Source: an uncultured Verrucomicrobia subdivision 3 bacterium
GTDB lineage: Bacteria > Verrucomicrobiota > Verrucomicrobiae > Limisphaerales > UBA11358
DNA: 54,536 nt
Direction: 5' to 3'
Assembly (NCBI GenBank): GCA_903921455.1
Contig: CAIXPZ010000092.1
Span: forward strand, 1 to 54,536
The notes under the pieces are model-generated. The model searched no databases and had not been told where the DNA came from. It saw only the letters and a program-made list of their open reading frames with translations. Of this stretch, positions 38,580-45,694 are shown piece after piece. The first letter of the stretch is position 1. Every line of letters starts with the position of its first letter. The position numbers and the translations under genes are program-made.

Positions 38580-40991
38580 TCAGGGCACTACGCGGACCCG
38601 GTAAAATTGCTGGGTTTTGACCGGCGCGGTTGGATCGGTGAAGATCGTTGCGTCTGTGTGGCCCCAGACGTTGCTGCTGAGCGTCGTCCAGTTGCCGGTG
38701 CCGAGATTGGTTCGGTATTCCACCGCGTAGTGATAGCCCAGCAATGAGCCGAAATTGATCGCCGGATTTCCGCCGGTCAGATCGAAAGCGAAAATGCGCA
38801 GGTGGCTGCGGACGTCGTTAGGGTCGGTGCCGGCGATATACTCTTGGTAATTACTCATGCCGTCACCGTCCGGATCGGCGGCGGCGGCGGCTTGCGGACA
38901 GTTGGTGCAGCCGAAATTGGCCTGCCGCCACCAATCGGGAATGCCATCGGTCAGGGCGAACGTGTTGGTCACTGTCACGGTGCCGGTTGCCAGCGCCGAT
39001 TCGCGCAAACCGCTGGAAGACGCGAAGGTGAAAGTGTCCGTGCCCGTGAAACCTTGGCCTGGAAAATAAACTGCAAACGTGCCGTTGCTGATGGCCACGG
39101 TGCCGTTGGCCGGTTGGGAGACAATGCGCCAGCTGACCGCGCCGGTGCCGGTCAGCGCAAAGGTCTTCGCCACGCCCGCGCTGGTGGAGCCGGCCACGCT
39201 CGTCGCGCCCGGCGCCGCCGGGGCTGGATTGCCGTGGTCAACCACGCCATTGTGACAATCATAACAGCCAATCTGCTGGCCACGCCAGAAGCTCCGGGTG
39301 CCAAAATCGTGGGTGTTGAGGGTGCGATCTTTTTGCATCCGGGACAGCACCGTTCCCGTGTAACTGATGCCATGGCACGTTTGGCAGTTTTTGTTGCTCG
39401 CGTTGAATGCGCTGGCGTGGGGTTTGGATTCGCTGGGTAGCGCAATGACCCACGGCTGGCCAAGGTAATGCATCCCATGCGGTCCGCCGCTGTAGGAATT
39501 GGTTGGCATCGCGCCGTGGCAGACGTCGCATTCCATCAGCACGCCAACGTGCCCCTGGTGCTGCTGGCTGGTGACGTTGTCATTGGCGAACGCGCTGGGG
39601 AATTCGGCGTGGGTCGAGCCGTGGCAGCCGGAGCATTTCAAACCGCCATGACCGGCGGAGAAGCGGTAAAGCGAGAGATTCGTCGCGGGCATGTTGGGAG
39701 TCGTGGCGAACTGGCTGCTGGCCGGCACGCGCAGGACGCCGTTGGTGAAGACGGAGGTGTAACGGATCTGGCCGCTGTTGGTCACGGCGTTGCCGGTGTG
39801 GCAAGCCTGGCAGTTAGGCTCCTCAAACCAGCCCGTGCGACCGGTTTTGCCAACGGTGCTCATGCTGCCGTGGCAGCTCTGGCATTGCATCGCCATTGAA
39901 CCGTCCGCCGGATTGACCGCCTTGCCCATCGCCCCGCGCAGACAGCGCGTGACCGAACCGGGATGGCAGGTGTAACACGCGAGCCGATTGTCCGACGCGT
40001 CCAGTGTCAGGTTGTTGCGCGGATCAATGACCTTGGCGTGGTGGCCGTGCATGGCGAGGGTGAGCTGCGGGATGCCGAGAAGTTCCGGGATCGGCAACGC
40101 TTCCGAGAGATGACACGAGGCGCAGATGAATGGATGCTGATTCACCACCACGGTGGCATAAAGCCCGGTCGGATTGAACTTGTTCGATGAGAGGGCGGCG
40201 GCATAGAGCGCGGCGTTGCTGGCCCACTGCCGTTCGTCGTGCAGTCGGAGAATGTTCAGCCGGTAATCCCGGCCGGGATTGGGATCGTTCACCCAGCCGG
40301 CCGCCGGGCGGGCCGCCGGGCCGGAGCCGGAAAGATGGCAGAGCCGGCAATTCATCTCGTCCGAGACCGGCAGCACGATGTCGGTCGTGGCAAGAACCTG
40401 GTTCAGGTTGTTGCTCGCGACGAGACGCATCATCGGATACTGGTTTGCCTTCCCCGCATCGTCCGTCGGAAAAATGGGAATGCCGTAGGCGACGAACCAG
40501 TTCATGTTGGTCTCTTGGCCCATCAACTGCGGGACATTGTTGGTCCCGGGCATGGTGTAGGAATTCGGTCCCGGCACCGGCAGCCCGATGTCCACCGGCA
40601 GGTTCGCACCGAAAATCGAGCCAACATGGTCGTAGAAGTTGCCCTTGCCGCGCGAAGACATGTTGATGGAGCCGGTGGGATCCGCCACCGCTTTATAGCT
40701 GATGGCAATGCCGGTATTGACGACCGTGGCGGTGCCGTTGATGCCTTGGATGAGTTGCGCGTTGATGGTGTTGTAGGGCGGCAGGATGCTGAACACGGAG
40801 TAATCGCTGTCCATGCAATGCATGCCCAGATTGTTCCAGCCGACCAGGGTGAAATTGGTTGAGCCCTGCGCCGGTTGGCTGCCTCCGGCCAATAGTAATC
40901 CCACCAGCGCCAACCACCGCAGAACCGGGCTGGTCGCGCGCAGAACCTCGGTTTCAAAAATCGTTTCCGTAAGTTCGAAAACCTTTTTCAT
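38580..40991 (-). CDS. Exported nine-haem cytochrome c with C-terminal TSP3-like and 'FYR' modules
   Basis: An 803-residue protein with nine CxxCH haem c sites between about residues 215 and 580 (CRLCH, CASCH, CYTCH, CQSCH, CQACH, CSGCH, CDVCH, CQTCH, CYDCH). Beyond them are an Ig-like module, a calcium-binding DPDGDGMSNYQEY stretch of thrombospondin type 3 kind, and a C-terminal module ending QFYRVRVVP. The start at 40991 yields a signal peptide (RWLALVGLLLAGGSQPAQG) preceded by an odd 24-residue extension. That extension matches the start of the thioredoxin downstream (ELTETIFETEVLRATSPVL). It should carry electrons in the periplasm or outside. Partners are not evident. Confidence 0.87.
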   Translation of the reverse strand: MKKVFELTETIFETEVLRATSPVLRWLALVGLLLAGGSQPAQGSTNFTLVGWNNLGMHCMDSDYSVFSILPPYNTINAQLIQGINGTATVVNTGIAISYKAVADPTGSINMSSRGKGNFYDHVGSIFGANLPVDIGLPVPGPNSYTMPGTNNVPQLMGQETNMNWFVAYGIPIFPTDDAGKANQYPMMRLVASNNLNQVLATTDIVLPVSDEMNCRLCHLSGSGPAARPAAGWVNDPNPGRDYRLNILRLHDERQWASNAALYAAALSSNKFNPTGLYATVVVNQHPFICASCHLSEALPIPELLGIPQLTLAMHGHHAKVIDPRNNLTLDASDNRLACYTCHPGSVTRCLRGAMGKAVNPADGSMAMQCQSCHGSMSTVGKTGRTGWFEEPNCQACHTGNAVTNSGQIRYTSVFTNGVLRVPASSQFATTPNMPATNLSLYRFSAGHGGLKCSGCHGSTHAEFPSAFANDNVTSQQHQGHVGVLMECDVCHGAMPTNSYSGGPHGMHYLGQPWVIALPSESKPHASAFNASNKNCQTCHGISYTGTVLSRMQKDRTLNTHDFGTRSFWRGQQIGCYDCHNGVVDHGNPAPAAPGATSVAGSTSAGVAKTFALTGTGAVSWRIVSQPANGTVAISNGTFAVYFPGQGFTGTDTFTFASSSGLRESALATGTVTVTNTFALTDGIPDWWRQANFGCTNCPQAAAAADPDGDGMSNYQEYIAGTDPNDVRSHLRIFAFDLTGGNPAINFGSLLGYHYAVEYRTNLGTGNWTTLSSNVWGHTDATIFTDPTAPVKTQQFYRVRVVP

Positions 40992-41045
40992 GGCATACTC
41001 CAATGTTACGATTACTGAACCGCGAGGACAGGAAAAGTTACAAAC
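40924..41045 (-). repeat. Direct repeat copy B: thioredoxin-like promoter and codons fused to the cytochrome
   Basis: The imperfect copy of 38413-38537 that now supplies the promoter element, leader and first ~24 codons of the cytochrome gene. Similarity ends right after the codons for SPVL. There thioredoxin continues into its active site, while this copy continues into a hydrophobic signal sequence. Confidence 0.85.
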
Positions 41046-41236
41046 TTTCTGCGTGCGCCTGCTTGCAACTCTTGAAGTCCGTTCAACGCCAGCAACCCGG
41101 CAGGGCTGCAGATCGCGGCCGCCGCGATTAAGAGCAGACCACCAATGAAAAGGGACAGCGGCTTCAGTGCTGCCTGGCCAGTGATGTCCAGAGCGGCAAT
41201 GGCCAGGGGCAGTGCCAATGCCAGCATCACTGCCAA
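41012..41236 (-). pseudogene. Fragment of an ICMT-like methyltransferase gene
   Basis: A 74-codon frame whose product (LAIAALDITGQAALKPLSLF then IGGLLLIAAA) closely resembles the N-terminal membrane part of the methyltransferase at 41779-42243 (LAIAILAIAGHAALKPLPIF then IGGLILIM). Similarity also holds at the DNA level between about 41090-41205 and 42070-42195. The catalytic C-terminal half is missing, and the frame runs straight into repeat copy B before stopping. It is read as a decayed partial duplicate. It could still be translated as a small membrane protein. Confidence 0.65.
41031..41044 (-). promoter_or_regulatory. TTTGTAACTTTTCC element upstream of the multihaem cytochrome
   Basis: It is identical over 14 bases to the element at 38523-38536 and belongs to the duplicated block, so it is not independent of that site. 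It is placed 39 bases before the cytochrome ATG. Confidence 0.45.
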
Positions 41237-41326
41237 AAGAATTTTGATTTTTCATAGGTAAGGCATTTTGTTTCCAGGTTCTATAGGTAGACACTATCAC
41301 GGCCGGATAAAAATCAGGTGAACGCT

Positions 41327-41346
41327 ATATGAAAATATTTTCATAT
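41327..41346. promoter_or_regulatory. Perfect 20-bp palindrome, likely ArsR-family operator
   Basis: The half-sites ATATGAAAAT and ATTTTCATAT form a perfect 20-bp inverted repeat, 74 bases before the ArsR start and on the upstream side of the divergent minus-strand cytochrome group. AT-rich palindromes of this size are typical targets of SmtB/ArsR and BigR/SqrR regulators. Autoregulation and control of the divergent genes are inferred. Confidence 0.75.
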
Positions 41347-41420
41347 TGCAGATATGGCAGATTAACCTTGCGGGCCGGTTTAAAACCCTGTTTTTTGTGT
41401 TGGGCAGTTCTCCTCCCGCC

Positions 41421-41765
41421 ATGACCAGCCAAAATCACCAGCCCTTGTCCGCCGGCCAGCTTGACGCGGTGGCCCGCTTGTTTGCCGTGCTGTCGGAATC
41501 CAGCCGCCTGATCTTGCTGCAAGCGCTAAAGGGCGGGCCGCTGACGGTCAATGAGCTGGTGGCAGCCAGCGGCATGAAGCAGGCCAATGTTTCGAAGCAG
41601 CTGGCGATCCTGCACGACCGTCATCTCGTAAAACGCGAACGCGCAGGCACTTTCATTCGCTATCAGATTGCCGATCCGATGGTCTTTTCCCTGTTCAATC
41701 TGGCCTGCGGCAAGATGGCCAGGGATGCCAGGTGCGCGGTCGCCGTGTTTCACCCGGAGATTTGA
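41421..41765 (+). CDS. ArsR-family transcriptional regulator
   Basis: A 114-residue winged-helix regulator: ARLFAVLSESSRLILLQALK (alpha 1-2), LTVNELVAASGMKQANVSKQLAILHDRHLV (recognition helix-turn-helix) and a short wing. The start at 41421 was chosen because upstream codons would run into the palindromic operator. The classic ELCVCEL metal site of ArsR/SmtB is absent (ELVAASG here). The only cysteines are C96 and C105 in the C-terminal helix, so any sensing of metal, sulfide or oxidant would use a different site from the known proteins. It is divergent from the cytochrome, thioredoxin and RND genes and convergent with the ICMT-like gene. Confidence 0.88.
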   Translation: MTSQNHQPLSAGQLDAVARLFAVLSESSRLILLQALKGGPLTVNELVAASGMKQANVSKQLAILHDRHLVKRERAGTFIRYQIADPMVFSLFNLACGKMARDARCAVAVFHPEI

Positions 41766-41778
41766 CCCGCAATCTCCC

Positions 41779-42243
41779 TCAATAAAGCCTCGGAATGAAT
41801 CGCCGCACGCGCCGCTCATACGCCGCGTATTCCGGGAACTGATCTCGCAGCCAGCGCTCTTCGCGCCGGGCTTTGGCGTCGAAGAAAACCCCCAGCCCCA
41901 CGGAAGCGACCAAGGCCGGCCAGCTTTGAAAGAGGAATGACGACCCGGCGGCGGCGCAAAAAACGGAAGTGTAAAGCGGATGTCGGATGAGGGCGTAAAT
42001 GCCGTGCTGGACCAGTTCTGTTTTGCCCGACGGCTTGGGAAACGGCGTCAGGTTTCGCCCCAACGCCACCAATCCGGCAAGGCTGATAAGCGTGGCAGTC
42101 ATGATCAAAATCAGACCGCCAATGAAAATCGGCAGCGGTTTCAGTGCCGCATGACCGGCGATGGCCAGAATGGCGATGGCCAACAACAGCAGGAATTGCC
42201 CCACCACCCACCAGCCGCCACGTTGGACAAACCCGTTACTCAT
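41779..42243 (-). CDS. Isoprenylcysteine carboxyl methyltransferase-family (ICMT-like) membrane protein
   Basis: A 154-residue membrane protein with three or four hydrophobic segments. It has the family motif GIYALIRHPLYTSVF and the closing FFDAKARREERWLRDQFPEYAAYERRV, which bind S-adenosylmethionine in relatives. Its start overlaps the end of the soluble methyltransferase gene upstream by eight bases, so the two form an operon. Bacterial relatives often accompany metal-resistance and ArsR genes; the methyl acceptor is unknown. A truncated duplicate lies at 41012-41236. Confidence 0.85.
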   Translation of the reverse strand: MSNGFVQRGGWWVVGQFLLLLAIAILAIAGHAALKPLPIFIGGLILIMTATLISLAGLVALGRNLTPFPKPSGKTELVQHGIYALIRHPLYTSVFCAAAGSSFLFQSWPALVASVGLGVFFDAKARREERWLRDQFPEYAAYERRVRRFIPRLY

Positions 42244-42838
42244 TTCGGCGGGCTAGAATTTGCACCACTGCGCCGCGCCCCGTGTGACCAGCGCCTTCGA
42301 TGACATCGCGTTCGATTTCGCGCCCAATTACAAATTCCAATCCCGCCAGTTCTTCCCGCAGGCCCGCCAACGTCATGAGGAGTTCTGGAGCTTTCGGCCC
42401 GCCGGTGGCAAACGCCAATTGCGCCGGGGTATAGGCTTCGAGCACGAACATTCCACCCTGCCGCAGACCCCGCACCGCTTGCGCATGAACTTGACGACGA
42501 ATCACGGGCGGCAAGTGGGCAAACGTGGCGATGATGCCAGCCCAAGCCTCCGCCTTGATGTTAAAGTTTCCCAAGTCCGCGCACACCGTCTCAATTTCCA
42601 CGCCGCGGGCCGCCGCGAGGCGCCATGCTTTGACTAGACCGGCGGCGGATTGATCCACCGCCGTTGTCGGATGTCCGAGCGTTGCGAGATGCACGGCATT
42701 GCGCCCTTCGCCTTCCGCCAGGCAGAGCACCGGGCCGGCGGGAATGTGCGCCGCCATTTCCGCCACGAACGCATTCGGGGCCTCGCCGTAAACATATTGC
42801 GGCGCTGCAAAGCGATTGTTCCATAAGGCAGCGTCCAT
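42236..42838 (-). CDS. Class I SAM-dependent methyltransferase (TehB-like)
   Basis: A 200-residue soluble enzyme. It opens WNNRFAAPQYVYGEAPNAF, then has the glycine-rich SAM motif LCLAEGEGRNAVHLA near residues 38-52, the acidic VDQS near 61-64 and a later GGMFVLEAYTPAQ strand. This opening is typical of small tellurite-resistance (TehB)-like methyltransferases. Coupling by an eight-base overlap to an ICMT-like gene suggests both act on the same toxic element or thiol. The true substrate is unknown. Confidence 0.87.
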   Translation of the reverse strand: MDAALWNNRFAAPQYVYGEAPNAFVAEMAAHIPAGPVLCLAEGEGRNAVHLATLGHPTTAVDQSAAGLVKAWRLAAARGVEIETVCADLGNFNIKAEAWAGIIATFAHLPPVIRRQVHAQAVRGLRQGGMFVLEAYTPAQLAFATGGPKAPELLMTLAGLREELAGLEFVIGREIERDVIEGAGHTGRGAVVQILARRNE

Positions 42839-43018
42839 GTATTTGATCGCTCAATCTATGAGCGTACGGTGTGTTTGCATATGCCCTATATCGAGCCGAC
42901 AGTCGCGGGGCAGTTGCAAGCAAATTGCGTTTTTTCATGGCAGGCAGCCCGCCTGAATGGGGGCCGGCAATACTTCTCCGCTTTCACTGACACCGATTTT
43001 GGGCTATACTCAAACGTC

Positions 43019-43408
43019 ATGAATGAGCCGCCCGCTTCTCCGCCTGATCCGCGTATTTATATGGCTGCTGAACGCACCTTCCTGGCTTGGCTCAGAACCG
43101 GCATCGCTTTCATGGGGTTCGGTTTCGTGGTTGCCCGCTTCGGCCTGTTTCTGCGTGAAATTGCGCACAGCAATCATGTGATCGTTCCCCAGCATGACAG
43201 CGGCCTTTCCCTCCCTGTCGGCATTTCCCTCATCGTGGCGGGCATCCTGGTGAACCTCCTCGCGGCCCTGCGCCATCGCCGCTATATTAAGGCGCTTGAC
43301 CGGGGCGAGTTCCGGCAGGCTTATGGGTCGGCCTTCACGTTTGGGGTCGCCGGTTTTCTCGCCGTCATTGGCTTGGCCGTGGCGGTTTATCTGGCCTTTT
43401 TGCTTTGA
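43019..43408 (+). CDS. YidH-family membrane protein (DUF202)
   Basis: A 129-residue protein with three membrane helices. It carries the DUF202 hallmark AAERTFLAWLRTGIAFMGFGFVVARFGLF near residues 16-44 and the later YIKALDRGEF. The start at 43019 (MNEPPASPP) removes an unlikely 50-residue extension. The function of the family is not known. It is followed 18 bases later by another small membrane protein. Confidence 0.85.
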   Translation: MNEPPASPPDPRIYMAAERTFLAWLRTGIAFMGFGFVVARFGLFLREIAHSNHVIVPQHDSGLSLPVGISLIVAGILVNLLAALRHRRYIKALDRGEFRQAYGSAFTFGVAGFLAVIGLAVAVYLAFLL

Positions 43409-43426
43409 CCGGATTTTTCGCCTGCC

Positions 43427-43636
43427 ATGATCGTTCACAAATATAGGGAGTGCCTCCGCCGGTGGCTCATGGCTTCCGCCGGCAAAAACATGACCTTGTG
43501 CCTGCTGTTGTTCGGCCAGGGTTGTTGCGCCTGGTTGATTTGGTTTTATCACAATCCCGGCTTTCAATTCTGGGTGGCGTTGCCGGTCATGGGTGCCTTG
43601 GCCACTATCGGGTTGCTGGCCGGATCCGGGGACTGA
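43427..43636 (+). CDS. Small membrane protein of unknown function
   Basis: A 69-residue frame with a basic N-terminus (MIVHKYRECLRRW) and two hydrophobic stretches (about 23-41 and 47-66). Spacing behind the DUF202 gene supports cotranscription. No family is recognised, so it remains a probable small gene. Confidence 0.5.
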   Translation: MIVHKYRECLRRWLMASAGKNMTLCLLLFGQGCCAWLIWFYHNPGFQFWVALPVMGALATIGLLAGSGD

Positions 43637-43672
43637 CCGGTGGCGCGGAAAACCATTCCTGGGTGATTTGAC

Positions 43673-44902
43673 CTAGCTCACCCATGCCACCCAGCCCAGC
43701 AGTCCGGCCAGGGCGGCCAGCGTCACGGGAATTCCCAGTCGCGCAAAATCCCAGAAGGAAATGTGTATTCCCATTTCGCGCGCTTGCTGGACGACAATGA
43801 TGTTGGACACGCTCCCGATGATGATCAGGCTGCCGCCAAAGCTGTTGGCCAGCGCCAGGAGGTAGGGCGTGGCGGGACCGGCCAGATTGACCACTTTGAG
43901 GAGCAGCATCACGGCGGCGGAATTGCCGACCAGATTGGACAGCGCCGCCGTCGTCAAAGTCAGATTGACCGGGGCATCGAGATTGAATCCGCCTTGCGCC
44001 AGCCAGTGGATGGCCTGGTCGCCATAGCCGGTGGATTGAAACGCTCCGGCCACCACAAACAGTCCGATGAACAGCACCAGAATCGGCCATTCGACCAGTC
44101 CGAGCAAATCCTCGGTGCGAAATTTGGTGCTCGCCAGATGGATGCCGGCGGCCGCCAGGGCGATGACTTCTTTTGGAATGGACGTGAAGAACAGCCCGAT
44201 GACCACTATCAGGATGATGATTCCCTTGATGGTATGCGGTCGGTCATAGGGATAGCCGTGTGGGGCCCGGTCATTTTGGCAGGGGCCCGCCAGGTAAAAG
44301 TGTTTCCGCGACAGCCGCCAGATGATGCCATAGGCGGCCGTCATGGCCAATGCGACCGGGACAATGCTCCAGAGCATGTAGTGGCCGAAATCCAGATGCG
44401 CCACCTGGCCGATCATCATGTTCTGCGGATTCCCGATCAAGGTTGCGCCCGCGCCGATGTTGCTGGCAATGGTCAGAGCGATCAAAAATGGAACCGGATT
44501 GATTCTTTTGCGCAACAGCGCGGCGCCGGTGATGGGCGCAAATGCGTAGCACACGATGTCGTGGTTAAGCACCGCCGAAAGCCCGCCGGTCACCACCATC
44601 AATAGCAGGAGAAAGCGCGCGGGATTTCCCATCTGCGCGGCCAGGCTCTCCGCCACCTTGTCATAAAATCCTGACAGGCGCAGCTGGGCGGAGATGACAA
44701 AAAATCCAAACAGCAGGCAGATCGTCGGCCCGTTGAGATAGGAAATTGCCTCGTTCGTGGAAACCCCGCCCAGGATCATCATGCCAATCGCCCCCAGTAA
44801 CGCGATGCCAACGCGATTGACCTTTAGCCCCGGAACGTGTCCGATCGCAATGCCGATATACGTCACGGCGAAAATGCCCAGAATGATGTTGGTAGGCGGC
44901 AT
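43673..44902 (-). CDS. Ion transporter of the ArsB/NhaD (SLC13-like) superfamily
   Basis: A 409-residue protein with about 11 membrane helices in two repeats. Family marks are GGLSAVLNHDIVCYAFAPI and NIGAGATLIGNPQNMM in the first half and NLVGNSAAVMLLLKV in the second, the paired re-entrant loops of ArsB/CitM/NhaD-type carriers. Arsenite, citrate, sulfate or sodium are all possible substrates. The nearby ArsR regulator and methyltransferases make an oxyanion possible, but there is no direct evidence. It stands alone, convergent with the two small membrane genes upstream of it. Confidence 0.85.
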   Translation of the reverse strand: MPPTNIILGIFAVTYIGIAIGHVPGLKVNRVGIALLGAIGMMILGGVSTNEAISYLNGPTICLLFGFFVISAQLRLSGFYDKVAESLAAQMGNPARFLLLLMVVTGGLSAVLNHDIVCYAFAPITGAALLRKRINPVPFLIALTIASNIGAGATLIGNPQNMMIGQVAHLDFGHYMLWSIVPVALAMTAAYGIIWRLSRKHFYLAGPCQNDRAPHGYPYDRPHTIKGIIILIVVIGLFFTSIPKEVIALAAAGIHLASTKFRTEDLLGLVEWPILVLFIGLFVVAGAFQSTGYGDQAIHWLAQGGFNLDAPVNLTLTTAALSNLVGNSAAVMLLLKVVNLAGPATPYLLALANSFGGSLIIIGSVSNIIVVQQAREMGIHISFWDFARLGIPVTLAALAGLLGWVAWVS

Positions 44903-45196
44903 TATTTTCAGCGTCGTGGGGCTGATGATAGGGTAGCGTCAGTCGTGCGTCCACCACCGACATTCCCTCCGGACCCATGCGCCGGAATGTATCTGCGGGA
45001 AATCTGCCCGGATTGGGATCGCCGCCGGCCTTTAGCCGGTCTTGGTCGGGCGGGCTAACCGCCTGTCAAGTAACCTCCCAAACGGCTGCCGCGTCTGGTT
45101 AATGGTTCCGTTCATGCCTGCTGTGGCCGTGCCGCCTGCGCTCGCTGGGGTTGGCGGACCTAGGCGCGCCCCGTTTTGTCGGGATGTTTGCACTGT

Positions 45197-45643
45197 ATGA
45201 ATTATTGGAAAGTCATCGTCGTTGCGGTGGCCCTTTTCTTCGCGGGCGCCACTACCGGCGGCCTGTTGATCAAACAGGTTCAGCCCGCTCATCCCCGGTC
45301 GCTGTGGCGGGCCGCGGCTGCGGTTCATCCTCCAGCTGCCCGGCCTTCGCCATTGGCGGGCAGCCCGGCCCCGTCGCGCCCGCCCGAGTTTTTCAGCAGA
45401 CGCTTCCTGCAGAGCCTGGACGAGAGCTTGCGGCTCTCCCCGGAACAGCGCGTGGCGGTCCAAAAAATTATCGCCGAAGGCCAGGACCAGATGCGCAAGA
45501 CCGTCCAGGATGCCCGGCTGGAAATTCGGGAGTCCCTCACGCCCCGCCAGCGCTTGGCATTCGACGGTCTCGTCCAGCGCCACTTTCGTCAGCCCCTCTT
45601 CCAGACCAACGCGCCCTCGGTCCCGGCCGATCGCCCTCAATAA
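45197..45643 (+). CDS. Spy/CpxP-like periplasmic protein
   Basis: A 148-residue protein with an N-terminal membrane anchor (MNYWKVIVVAVALFFAGATT), a Pro/Ala-rich linker and a helical domain. That domain contains LDESLRLSPEQRVAVQKIIAE and SLTPRQRLAFDGLV, the LTxxQ-like motifs of Spy/CpxP and heavy-metal-sensing relatives. The start at 45197 is preferred to the TTG at 45176. Its TAA stop lies inside a 58-bp copy of the cydB tail, so its last residues may be modified by that duplication. Confidence 0.75.
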   Translation: MNYWKVIVVAVALFFAGATTGGLLIKQVQPAHPRSLWRAAAAVHPPAARPSPLAGSPAPSRPPEFFSRRFLQSLDESLRLSPEQRVAVQKIIAEGQDQMRKTVQDARLEIRESLTPRQRLAFDGLVQRHFRQPLFQTNAPSVPADRPQ

Positions 45644-45694
45644 CTCATCCGGTCGAGCTTCACTTTTCCCCGGAATATCCAATCGATGCTGACC
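45637..45694 (-). repeat. Copy of the cydB 3' end (left flank of the MFS/LysR pair)
   Basis: 58 bases matching 48159-48216 at 55 positions, in the same orientation. Read in the cydB frame it still encodes the last residues through RMSY and the TGA. Here it supplies the stop of the Spy-like gene and, in another frame, the last ten or so residues of the MFS protein. Confidence 0.92.
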
